Below the pieces are notes generated by a model. The model was given only the letters and a program-made list of their open reading frames with translations. It searched no databases and had not been told where the DNA came from. From Paenibacillus sp. Soil766 (lineage in GTDB: Bacteria; Bacillota; Bacilli; Paenibacillales; NBRC-103111), in contig NZ_LMSJ01000012.1 in assembly GCF_001428105.1 (NCBI RefSeq), positions 413,124 through 477,123 of the forward strand: DNA of 64,000 nt, written 5' to 3'. The translations under genes and the position numbers were made by a program. This document shows, in pieces, positions 8,248 through 15,496 of this stretch. Within the stretch, counting starts at the first letter, position 1; every line of letters starts with the position of its first letter.

Positions 8248-8937
8248 CTAATCGTCGTTATTACGACCATTGAATATCATAATGTACTTCAGTAGCTCAA
8301 GTACGGAGATTAATGCAGCGGCTACATAAGTTAGTGCGGCAGCATTCAAAACTTTAGCTACTCCACGTTCTTCTTCATTAGAGATGAATCCTTGTGCTAC
8401 CATTTCATTGCGTGCTCGGTTGCTGGCATTAAATTCAACGGGTAATGTAACTAATTGAAAAGCTACAGCTACGGCAAAGAAGATGATACCGATTTCCAAT
8501 AGCCAAGGGATGCTTTGAAAAAAGAAACCCGCAAGGATGAGTATAGGAGCTACGCCGGAAGTAAAGTTAACAACAGGGAACATCTTGTGTCTTGCGACAA
8601 GCATTGGGTAATGCACTTGGTGCTGAATAGCGTGACCTACCTCGTGACAGGCAACAGATACAGCTGAGATGGAACTCTGGAAGTAGACGGGCTCCGACAA
8701 GCGTACGGCTCGAGCCATTGGATCATAATGGTCTGTTAACGTTCCTGGTACAGCTTCAACGGGAACATCATAAAGGCCATTCGCGTCTAACATTCGTCTT
8801 GCAGCTTCTGCTCCGGTCATGCGCGAATAGACAGGTACGCTGGACCATTTGTTGAAAGTTCCTCGCACTCGAAATGAAGCCCACAAGGAAAGGCCGAATG
8901 CGATGATAATTAGGAAGTTCATTGGGTGGAAAAACAT
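8248..8937 (-). CDS. yugP: YugP-type membrane zinc metallopeptidase
   Basis: The 229-residue integral membrane protein has an N-terminal helix, then a zinc protease motif HEVGHAIQH at about residues 97-105, and three or four further helices (roughly 120-145, 148-170, 200-220). HExxH supplies two zinc ligands and the catalytic Glu. The late segment PVEFNASNRARN is also typical of YugP. The substrate of the family is not established. It starts 22 bases after the MerR-type gene on the same strand and probably shares its transcript. Confidence 0.85.
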   Translation of the reverse strand: MFFHPMNFLIIIAFGLSLWASFRVRGTFNKWSSVPVYSRMTGAEAARRMLDANGLYDVPVEAVPGTLTDHYDPMARAVRLSEPVYFQSSISAVSVACHEVGHAIQHQVHYPMLVARHKMFPVVNFTSGVAPILILAGFFFQSIPWLLEIGIIFFAVAVAFQLVTLPVEFNASNRARNEMVAQGFISNEEERGVAKVLNAAALTYVAAALISVLELLKYIMIFNGRNNDD

Positions 8938-8959
8938 AGGGCATTCCTCCGTATTTCAA

Positions 8960-9400
8960 TTATGAGAACGGATTTTTACCTAGAAGGACAATAAGTGCTT
9001 CGATGCAAGCGGCGGTAGGTTGTGTCAGAATATGATACAGCTTTTTCAACTGCTTCGGTTTCAATTGCTGAACAAGTGGACTGAGTTCTTTGGCTTCCTT
9101 CATCAATTGTTCCAGATGCAATTGAAGGGATGTAAGCTTATCTGTCACTGTATCATCGGAGGTAACTTTACTCCATTGTTGTAAGTTTACTTTGATTTCC
9201 TCTAAGGTATATTTCTCGTTCTTCATTGATTCAATACGCTTCAGTCGATACAAGGTTTCATCACTGTATAGACGATAGTTCGTATCGGATCTTCTTTCGG
9301 GTTCAATTAAGCGCAGCTTGGTGTAGTAATCAATGGTACGAGGGCTGACGTCAGCAAGCTTAGCGAGCTCTCCGATTTTGTAAAGCTTCTCATTCCCCAT
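8960..9400 (-). CDS. MerR-family transcription regulator
   Basis: The 146-residue protein begins MGNEKLYKIGELAKLADVSP, the standard MerR winged helix-turn-helix, with TIDYYTKLRLIEP and NYRLYSDETLYRL completing the DNA-binding domain to about residue 75. The rest is a coiled-coil dimerisation helix and a short tail without the cysteine cluster of metal-sensing MerR proteins. The ATG at 9400 was chosen because GAGGTGA lies 6-7 bases before it; a longer open frame upstream has no ribosome site. It leads a two-gene unit with yugP. Its promoter has the long spacer typical for MerR-type control. Confidence 0.88.
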   Translation of the reverse strand: MGNEKLYKIGELAKLADVSPRTIDYYTKLRLIEPERRSDTNYRLYSDETLYRLKRIESMKNEKYTLEEIKVNLQQWSKVTSDDTVTDKLTSLQLHLEQLMKEAKELSPLVQQLKPKQLKKLYHILTQPTAACIEALIVLLGKNPFS

Positions 9401-9451
9401 GCTAATTTCACCTCTACTCCAATGGTTTGAATTACTTTCTTCTATATAAAC

Positions 9452-9481
9452 ATGATACCTGATATTAAACCGTACAGTCAA
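9452..9481 (-). promoter_or_regulatory. Promoter of merR-yugP with stretched spacer
   Basis: On the minus strand TTGACT (9476-9481) and TATCAT (9452-9457) are separated by 18 bases. MerR-type activators act on promoters with 18-20 base spacers by untwisting them, so the regulator may control its own operon here. Confidence 0.55.
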
Positions 9482-9620
9482 ACGTGATACTTCGGAAAGC
9501 TTACATTAGATTTTGGCATAAAATCGGTGTTTTGTGTTCGCTTATGAGCTGAAACACGAATTATGCCTGTTCGATGTTAGGTTATTTTTCGCTTTTTTCA
9601 ATATTTTAGCGAAAATCCTA

Positions 9621-9649
9621 TTGTCAAACCCAAATAACCTGTATATAAT
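9621..9649 (+). promoter_or_regulatory. Sigma-A promoter of amtB
   Basis: TTGTCA (9621-9626) and TATAAT (9644-9649) are 17 bases apart; the start should fall near 9656. Confidence 0.8.
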
Positions 9650-9670
9650 GACATTAAGAGTTTCATTACA

Positions 9671-9687
9671 TGTTACTTAATCTAACA
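9671..9687. promoter_or_regulatory. GlnR/TnrA nitrogen-control box
   Basis: TGTTA-CTTAATC-TAACA is a perfect match to the consensus TGTNA-N7-TNACA bound by GlnR and TnrA. It lies about 15-31 bases after the predicted transcription start and just before the ribosome binding site of amtB, a position that suits repression or a roadblock. Confidence 0.75.
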
Positions 9688-9705
9688 TTAAAAGGAAGTG
9701 GTCGT

Positions 9706-11091
9706 ATGGTTAAGAAGTTGTTGTTAGCTTTCGGCGTTATGTCATTACTGTTCCCTACACTCGCATTTGCAGCGGATGAAGCGACAGTACCACAACTACA
9801 GAGTGCAATTGATGCAGTATGGGTCATGTTAGCAGCAATCTTAGTCATCTTCATGCAAGCTGGTTTTGCACTTTTAGAAGCAGGGTCAACTAGAATGAAA
9901 AATGCCGGTCACGTAGCCGGTAAAACGATTTTAACTTTTGGGATATGTGCCATTGCATTCTGGGCTGTAGGATTTGGTTTCGCCTTCGGTGATGGAAATG
10001 CATTTTTCGGAGAAACGGGCTTCTTCGTAACAGGTTTAGAAGATCAAGCTGCAGCAGCATTTGGATCTCTTTCCTTCTCTGATGTGCCAATTGGTATCAA
10101 ATTCTTGTTCCAACTAGCATTCGCTGGTGTATCCCTTGCTATTGCATGGGGCGGATTTGCAGAAAGAGCGAAGCTTCCGGTTTACTTCATTTTCGGAATT
10201 CTTTACACTGTTATTATTTATCCAATCGTTGCGCACTGGGTATGGGGCGGCGGCTGGTTAAGTAAATTAGGTATGCAAGATTTCGCGGGTTCAACTGTCG
10301 TTCATTTACAAGGTGCAACAGCGGCGTTAGTAGCAACGATCTTGCTTAAACCACGTATTGGCAAATATAATAAAGACAAAACACCTAACTTAATTCCAGG
10401 TCATAACCAAGTATTGTCTGTTCTTGGTGTAATCATCCTATGGATTGGTTGGTTCGGTTTCAACCCAGGAAGTACGCTTAGTGCAATGGGAGACGGATTC
10501 TTCGGTTATATCGCATTGACAACGAATATGGCTGCTGCGGCAGGTGCTGTAGCTGCATTGATTATCTCTTGGATGTACTTCGGGAAAGCAGATATTCCTA
10601 GCATGTTAAACGGTGTTCTGGCTGCGCTTGTTGCCATTACTGCAGCATGTGCGTTCGTAGACGCTTGGGCTGCAATCGTTATTGGTGCAGTAGCGGGTAT
10701 CGTTACTTTCTTCACCGCACAATGGTTCGAAAGAGCTGGAATCGATGATCCGATCTATGCTTTCTCTGTACACGGTATCGCTGGTATCTGGGGTACACTT
10801 TCCACTGGTTTGTTCGCAACACCTGAGCTTTCAGCTAAAGTAGGTATTGGTGGTGCAGGTTTATTCTACGGCGGTGGTTTCCACCAATTGGGAATTCAAG
10901 CACTTGGTCTTGCTGGAGCTCTAGCATTCGTACTTGTTCTTTCCTTCATTATCCTTGGAATTCTTAAAGCTACAATTGGTCTTCGTGTTACAGAAGAAGA
11001 AGAAATCATTGGTCTGGATCTTTCCGAGCATGGTTCATACGGATATCCTGAGCAAATGAAAAAAGCAGCTCAAAACGGTGTGTCCGTTTAA
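9706..11091 (+). CDS. amtB: Ammonium transporter (Amt/NrgA)
   Basis: The 461-residue protein takes up ammonium through a trimeric membrane channel. It starts with a cleavable-signal-like segment (VKKLLLAFGVMSLLF...LAFA) and then shows eleven hydrophobic helices with the Amt hallmarks AGFALLEAGSTRMKN, the first pore histidine in VVHLQGATAA (about residue 203) and the second in FSVHGIAGIWG (about residue 354). The ATG at 9706 is preferred over one at 9670 because AAAAGGAAGTGG precedes it and the GlnR/TnrA box would otherwise fall inside the gene. No glnK (PII) follows; instead a nucleotidyltransferase-like gene begins 39 bases downstream. Confidence 0.93.
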   Translation: MVKKLLLAFGVMSLLFPTLAFAADEATVPQLQSAIDAVWVMLAAILVIFMQAGFALLEAGSTRMKNAGHVAGKTILTFGICAIAFWAVGFGFAFGDGNAFFGETGFFVTGLEDQAAAAFGSLSFSDVPIGIKFLFQLAFAGVSLAIAWGGFAERAKLPVYFIFGILYTVIIYPIVAHWVWGGGWLSKLGMQDFAGSTVVHLQGATAALVATILLKPRIGKYNKDKTPNLIPGHNQVLSVLGVIILWIGWFGFNPGSTLSAMGDGFFGYIALTTNMAAAAGAVAALIISWMYFGKADIPSMLNGVLAALVAITAACAFVDAWAAIVIGAVAGIVTFFTAQWFERAGIDDPIYAFSVHGIAGIWGTLSTGLFATPELSAKVGIGGAGLFYGGGFHQLGIQALGLAGALAFVLVLSFIILGILKATIGLRVTEEEEIIGLDLSEHGSYGYPEQMKKAAQNGVSV

Positions 11092-11130
11092 TAAAACATA
11101 TACTTTCTACTAGAGCAAAGGGGATGCAAC

Positions 11131-12213
11131 ATGAATCATCTCTCAATGGAACGGATCCTGGAACGCATTTATCTCTCAGAGCAATTCGAAGAGATGCGAA
11201 TAACCAGAGATCAGGTGCATGAGATGTTTCGGGAGCATCTCCTTTTTTCCTATACATCTGAATTGGGGCAGCAAATCAATCAAATGCATGATGCATTGAT
11301 TCAAAGAACGACACAGATTGCAGAACATTTACTTGAGGATGAAGGTTACGGTAAGCCACCTGTTTCGTATGCTTTTATTTTATTCGGCAGTGGTGGCAGG
11401 AGAGAGCAGACGCTGTGGAGTGATCAGGACAATGGACTCATTTATGAAGATAGTGAAACGCATACCCAAGATGAATTAGATTTTTATTTCGATAAGCTTG
11501 CATCGTATATCATTCGCGGTTTGGATGTGTTGGGATATCCTCCTTGTGAAGGGAATGTCATATCCAGCAATCCACAATGGCGGAAGTCGCTGCAAGGATA
11601 CACGGATATGATGATCGGCTGGTTTATGGAACCTGATTGGGAAAATGTGCGCTACCTGCTCATTTTGGCTGATATGCGTTGTATGTATGGGTCTGGAACG
11701 TTGGTGACGAAGTTGAAACAATCGTTTCTTGACTATGTGCAGGAGCATCCAGGACTTTTGAGATACTTGTTGTCGAACACATTGCATCACAAAATTTCGT
11801 TAGGTATTTTCAGTCATTTAATTACAGAGCGTTACGGTGAAGATGCAGGTGGATTTGATATCAAATATGGGGCTTATATTCCGATTGTTAATGGGATCCG
11901 ACTGCTTGCTATTCAAGCAGGAATTCTTTCCGCTTCTACGCTTGAACGAATTAGGCAGTTAAAGGTGCATGGAATTATATCTGAACAGCTAGCCAATGAT
12001 TGGGAAGTGGCTTTTTCTATCGCTTTAAAACTAAGAGATAGTACACCGTTCCAATTAGATGAAGAGAAATACACGACTAGAGGTAAACTTTCGGCAAATC
12101 AGCTTAACAAAGAGGTTCGCGCGCAACTAAAGCAATGTTTACGTACGGGAATTCAGTTGCAGAAGTATGTCGGTAAATCCATAGGCTCACACATAGAGAG
12201 AGAGAAAGGTTAG
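11131..12213 (+). CDS. DUF294 putative nucleotidyltransferase (GlnD-related)
   Basis: The 360-residue protein has a nucleotidyltransferase core with FGSGGRREQTLWSDQDNGL at about residues 86-104, the G-S-x(n)-D-x-D pattern of the GlnD-like DUF294 family, followed by a helical DUF294 C-terminal region (about 200-345). Larger relatives carry CBS and cyclic-nucleotide-binding domains at the N terminus; these are absent here, and a helical N-terminal region of about 70 residues takes their place. The ATG at 11131 follows AAAGGGGATG. It lies 39 bases after amtB and 43 or more before the exonuclease gene, without a terminator, so all three may be cotranscribed. The acceptor that it would modify is not known; PII-like uridylylation is only an analogy. 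Confidence 0.8.
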   Translation: MNHLSMERILERIYLSEQFEEMRITRDQVHEMFREHLLFSYTSELGQQINQMHDALIQRTTQIAEHLLEDEGYGKPPVSYAFILFGSGGRREQTLWSDQDNGLIYEDSETHTQDELDFYFDKLASYIIRGLDVLGYPPCEGNVISSNPQWRKSLQGYTDMMIGWFMEPDWENVRYLLILADMRCMYGSGTLVTKLKQSFLDYVQEHPGLLRYLLSNTLHHKISLGIFSHLITERYGEDAGGFDIKYGAYIPIVNGIRLLAIQAGILSASTLERIRQLKVHGIISEQLANDWEVAFSIALKLRDSTPFQLDEEKYTTRGKLSANQLNKEVRAQLKQCLRTGIQLQKYVGKSIGSHIEREKG

Positions 12214-12265
12214 TTATATCGGAATCGGAATTCACGTTTCATTCGCGTAGGGAGAGGTGAGTCAG

Positions 12266-13000
12266 TTGAAGGATATGCGTCCCGCAGGTCGTATGTGGCA
12301 CTTATATAAAATGGGTGGTTTGACCCCAGCTTTAACCTCGATGTTTGATGCACAGAGTGCACAGCAAATGGCCTTCATTAGGTCGATGCTGAAGGAGCAA
12401 CGGAAAGACTCTTTGTTTGAAATTCCTTTGCACGCGATGGAAATCGTGGTGTTTGATCTTGAAACGACGGGTTTCTCTCCATATAATGGAGACGAAATTA
12501 TCTCATTCGGTGCTGTCTCTGTTATTGGTGGTGAAGTGCAAATACAAGATACCTTCTATAGAATGGTGAACCCCAAGCGCAAGATTCCAGATGAGATCGT
12601 AGAGTTAACGGGTATTACGAATGAAATGGCTAGTGATGCACCTGACTTAATCGGTGTTTTAAGTGAATTTTTAGAATTTGTTCAGCAGAAAATTTTAGTG
12701 GCTCATGCCATTGGACATGATAAAAGTTTTTTGAACTCGGCCTTGTGGCGTACGTCAAAAGTTAGCTTATCCCATCGTGTCTTAGATATTATGATGATTG
12801 CGAAATGGCTCATGCCTAAACGCAAAAATCTTGGTTTAGACTCACTTCTACATGCCTATGATATCCCAGTAACTGTGAGACATCATGCGCTTGAGGATGC
12901 ACTGATGACCGCGCAGTTATGGTCCAGATTTATGGAAGAAATAAGGGCAAGAGATGTAGACACACTAGGTGATTTATATGCTTTATTAAGCCATCATTGA
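12266..13000 (+). CDS. DnaQ-like 3'-5' exonuclease (DEDDh family)
   Basis: The protein of 244 residues has the DEDDh exonuclease core: ExoI motif VVFDLETTGF (Asp, Glu) near residue 65, ExoII in AHAIGHDKSFLNSA, and ExoIII HHALEDALMTAQLW near 215. Such domains trim 3' ends of DNA or RNA, as in the epsilon proofreading subunit or free-standing exonucleases. A 60-residue N-terminal helical extension precedes the core. The TTG at 12266 is preferred over the GTG at 12257 because GGGAGAGGTGA lies at the right distance. It closes the amtB-DUF294 unit. Its last codons overlap by 7 bases the end of the convergent JAMM gene. Confidence 0.82.
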   Translation: MKDMRPAGRMWHLYKMGGLTPALTSMFDAQSAQQMAFIRSMLKEQRKDSLFEIPLHAMEIVVFDLETTGFSPYNGDEIISFGAVSVIGGEVQIQDTFYRMVNPKRKIPDEIVELTGITNEMASDAPDLIGVLSEFLEFVQQKILVAHAIGHDKSFLNSALWRTSKVSLSHRVLDIMMIAKWLMPKRKNLGLDSLLHAYDIPVTVRHHALEDALMTAQLWSRFMEEIRARDVDTLGDLYALLSHH

Positions 13001-13431
13001 CCGATGACAAACGAAAGTTTGTGATATGCGGTAGTGGTGGTTTTTTTTAGGGAATAGACCTGGAGGTCAGGATTCTCTTCGTGTTGCAGGGAGAGGATCC
13101 AGTAGGTTGGAATAGTGTGCCAGAGCGTTAAGAGATCCTCGGCAGATGGAGTTGATGCGGCAGTAGGGTGTGAATGAAAAATCCCGACGATCGTTCGACG
13201 TTCATCTGTTAGGTAGGGAAGCATATCGATGGGGTTGATGGTGAATTGTTTAGTTGGATGTGCCGCTTGATTGTGCAGAGGGATAAAGGTGTGGATCTGG
13301 AGCTCGTCTGTCTGTGAGAAAGAGGCCTCTTGAATGAGAATGCCACATGCTTCATTAGGGAGCGAGCGCATACTGTGAGAGATCATTTGATCATATAATT
13401 TTCTAGTTAAATGAATGTTCACTTTGCTCAC
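12994..13431 (-). CDS. JAMM/MPN-domain metallopeptidase (M67 family)
   Basis: The 145-residue protein carries the complete JAMM zinc motif: a Glu in NEACGIL near residue 27, then HSHPTAASTPSAED, matching H-x-H-x(10)-D. Bacterial stand-alone members (Mec+/RadC-like M67) often process sulfur-carrier proteins or modified peptides, but no ThiS or MoaD gene is next to it. It lies 33 bases after the MFS gene on the same strand and may share its transcript. Its stop overlaps the end of the exonuclease gene by 7 bases. Confidence 0.82.
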   Translation of the reverse strand: MSKVNIHLTRKLYDQMISHSMRSLPNEACGILIQEASFSQTDELQIHTFIPLHNQAAHPTKQFTINPIDMLPYLTDERRTIVGIFHSHPTAASTPSAEDLLTLWHTIPTYWILSLQHEENPDLQVYSLKKTTTTAYHKLSFVIGQ

Positions 13432-13464
13432 TCCCTCACATTACATGGATATGAGGTAAGTATA

Positions 13465-14775
13465 TCATGTTTGTTCTTGTAGCTCCGCATTGGGTTTAAT
13501 GCGGAAAAATACCAATACTAACATCGTAAGTGATAATGAGGCTACGGTAATAAAGAGAGTTTTATGGGAGATGCTCATGAGCCAGCCGAATAAGGGGGGG
13601 CCGAAGGCGACTCCTATAAATCTTAAGCTATTGTAAAGGGAAGTAATCATCCCGCGTTGCTCACGCTCTACCGATCCGGTAATGAGCGTGTTCAGGCATG
13701 GGAGTAAGAGTCCTGTCCCTATCCCGCTAAGTGATAATAAGCCAATGAAGATATATAGGTTCCCATTTAGGAATGTAGCCAAGGTGAGGGATACAACCAT
13801 AATTATAAGTCCAATGTTCATGAGCCAGCGCATGAGTTTGCCGTTTTGTTTGATTTTTGCCCCTGTGGTATAAGAGGTGATGACGAGGCAAAGCAAAGGG
13901 ATTGCCAGAATAAGGCCTTTGCGCACGCCTTCGATGCTATAGGGCTTCTCTTCCAAAATCTGTGAGAGGTAGAAAAGCACGCCGAATAATATGAATAAGG
14001 TGATCGACCCGGCTATGAAGGCGGGAATTAGCCAATGACCTTTGCTTTTAAGAATGGTTTTGATTTGCTTCAAATAGAGCTTAAGGGGTTGGGCTTCTTT
14101 CTCTTTGGCCGGTTCTTTGATCATGAAAATAACAGCGAGCAGAGCGAGTAAACAAAAAAGTGGAAAAGCAAAAAAAGGCGCAAACCAAATTATTAGCGCT
14201 AGAAGAGAGCCTAGAATAGGACTTACAACTTTGCCAATTCCGTTGGAGGCTTCGATGAGTCCTAGTGCTTTGCTGGCTTTGGGGCCCTTGTAAATATCGC
14301 CAACAAGCGCCATGGCAATAGGGGCTGTTCCCGCGGCTCCAAGGCCTTGTATGGCTCTAGAAGCTATTAGTATAGGGTAGGAGTTCCAGACAGCGCCAAG
14401 CCCTGCTAGGACCCCGGCAGCGCCGTACACGATAAGCGATGGGATGATAACAGATTTACGTGTGAAGCGATCAGACAAATAACCTGATATCGGAATGATG
14501 AGGCCGGCTGACAGTGAAAATAAGGTAATGATGAGTGAACTTTGGAAGCGTGAGATATTCATTTTATCTTGCAAATCTGGCAGAATCGGGACAAGCATAG
14601 AGTTGCCTAGGACAAGCACCAAAGGGATGGAGGCAAGTGCGAGGTATTGCCATATACCCCCATTTTTGCTCGTATCCTTATTTATTTTATGAGACGAGCC
14701 ATCCTCTTCATGTTCGTAAATTCTCATTTTATTGAGCGGGGCTTTACCTCTCGCTTTCACGGCAGCTGGTTTCAT
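13465..14775 (-). CDS. Major facilitator superfamily transporter (probable drug efflux)
   Basis: The 436-residue protein has about twelve hydrophobic helices after a 45-residue charged cytoplasmic head. The loop between helices 2 and 3 reads GYLSDRFTRKSVIIP, the MFS motif A, and SRAIQGLGAAGTAPIAMAL fits motif C-like sequence of drug:H+ antiporters. Substrate cannot be told. The ATG at 14775 is preferred over 14793 because AAAGGAACC lies 9 bases before it. Confidence 0.82.
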   Translation of the reverse strand: MKPAAVKARGKAPLNKMRIYEHEEDGSSHKINKDTSKNGGIWQYLALASIPLVLVLGNSMLVPILPDLQDKMNISRFQSSLIITLFSLSAGLIIPISGYLSDRFTRKSVIIPSLIVYGAAGVLAGLGAVWNSYPILIASRAIQGLGAAGTAPIAMALVGDIYKGPKASKALGLIEASNGIGKVVSPILGSLLALIIWFAPFFAFPLFCLLALLAVIFMIKEPAKEKEAQPLKLYLKQIKTILKSKGHWLIPAFIAGSITLFILFGVLFYLSQILEEKPYSIEGVRKGLILAIPLLCLVITSYTTGAKIKQNGKLMRWLMNIGLIIMVVSLTLATFLNGNLYIFIGLLSLSGIGTGLLLPCLNTLITGSVEREQRGMITSLYNSLRFIGVAFGPPLFGWLMSISHKTLFITVASLSLTMLVLVFFRIKPNAELQEQT

Positions 14776-14904
14776 TTCATTGGTTCCTTTCATCGCAAAG
14801 AGTAGGTATACTCTTCCCTATTAGGATGAAAACATACTTCCGGATTGCGATGTTGGAATTTTCGTTAATTTGGAGATAATATAGAGGGAGTGGGGGTTGA
14901 TATT

Positions 14905-15441
14905 GTGAAGAAGAATCTCATCGTGATCGCTTTCGTCGTTCTATTGGCGGGCTTTGCGATTTATCAAAATGTAAGGAATGAAGATAAACAAACTCTCATG
15001 CCCAGCGAGCAAGCGGCAAAGGTGAATTTCTTAGCGCCTCCATTTACGTTACAAGGGTTGGATGGGAAGGAATATTCGGTTGGAGGTCCCCGTGATAAAC
15101 CGATGTTTGTAAACTTCTGGGCATCCTGGTGTGGTCCTTGCGAGGAAGAAGCGCCTGATCTGGTGAATATGTATAAAAAATATGAGGGCAAATTTGATCT
15201 TTATGCGGTGAACGTGACGCCAGGGGATAAAATGGACAATATTAAAAAATTTGTGGATACCTATCAGTACCCGTTCCCTGTGCTGCTCGATAAACAAGGG
15301 ACAAATGCGGATACCTATAACGTTATTGCGATCCCTACGAGCTTTCTTATTGATAAAAATGGCGTGATCAGAGAAATCATTCATGTGCTTTCCCCGAAGG
15401 AGCTCGACAAGAAGATGGCGAGTCTTCTGAAGGAAGACTAA
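14905..15441 (+). CDS. Membrane-anchored thiol-disulfide oxidoreductase (TlpA/ResA-like)
   Basis: The 178-residue protein has one N-terminal membrane anchor (LIVIAFVVLLAGFAIY) and an extracytoplasmic thioredoxin fold with the active site WASWCGPCEEEAPD and the cis-proline loop VIAIPTSFLID. ResA-like proteins reduce disulfides outside the membrane, for example in apocytochrome c or in spore coat assembly (StoA). No cytochrome maturation genes are near. GTG at 14905 with GGGGG before it is the more likely start; GTG at 14890 would put the ribosome site too close. Confidence 0.88.
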   Translation: MKKNLIVIAFVVLLAGFAIYQNVRNEDKQTLMPSEQAAKVNFLAPPFTLQGLDGKEYSVGGPRDKPMFVNFWASWCGPCEEEAPDLVNMYKKYEGKFDLYAVNVTPGDKMDNIKKFVDTYQYPFPVLLDKQGTNADTYNVIAIPTSFLIDKNGVIREIIHVLSPKELDKKMASLLKED

Positions 15442-15443
15442 CT

Positions 15444-15487
15444 AAAAAAAGCTGCAAGAGCGTGGATAGCTCTCTTGCAGCTTTTTC
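15444..15487. terminator. Bidirectional terminator between the TlpA-like gene and cimA
   Basis: AAAAAAGCTGCAAGAG and CTCTCTTGCAGCTTTTT form a long stem with a short GTGGATAG loop; A and T runs flank it. Confidence 0.9.
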
Positions 15488-15496
15488 GTATAAGGA

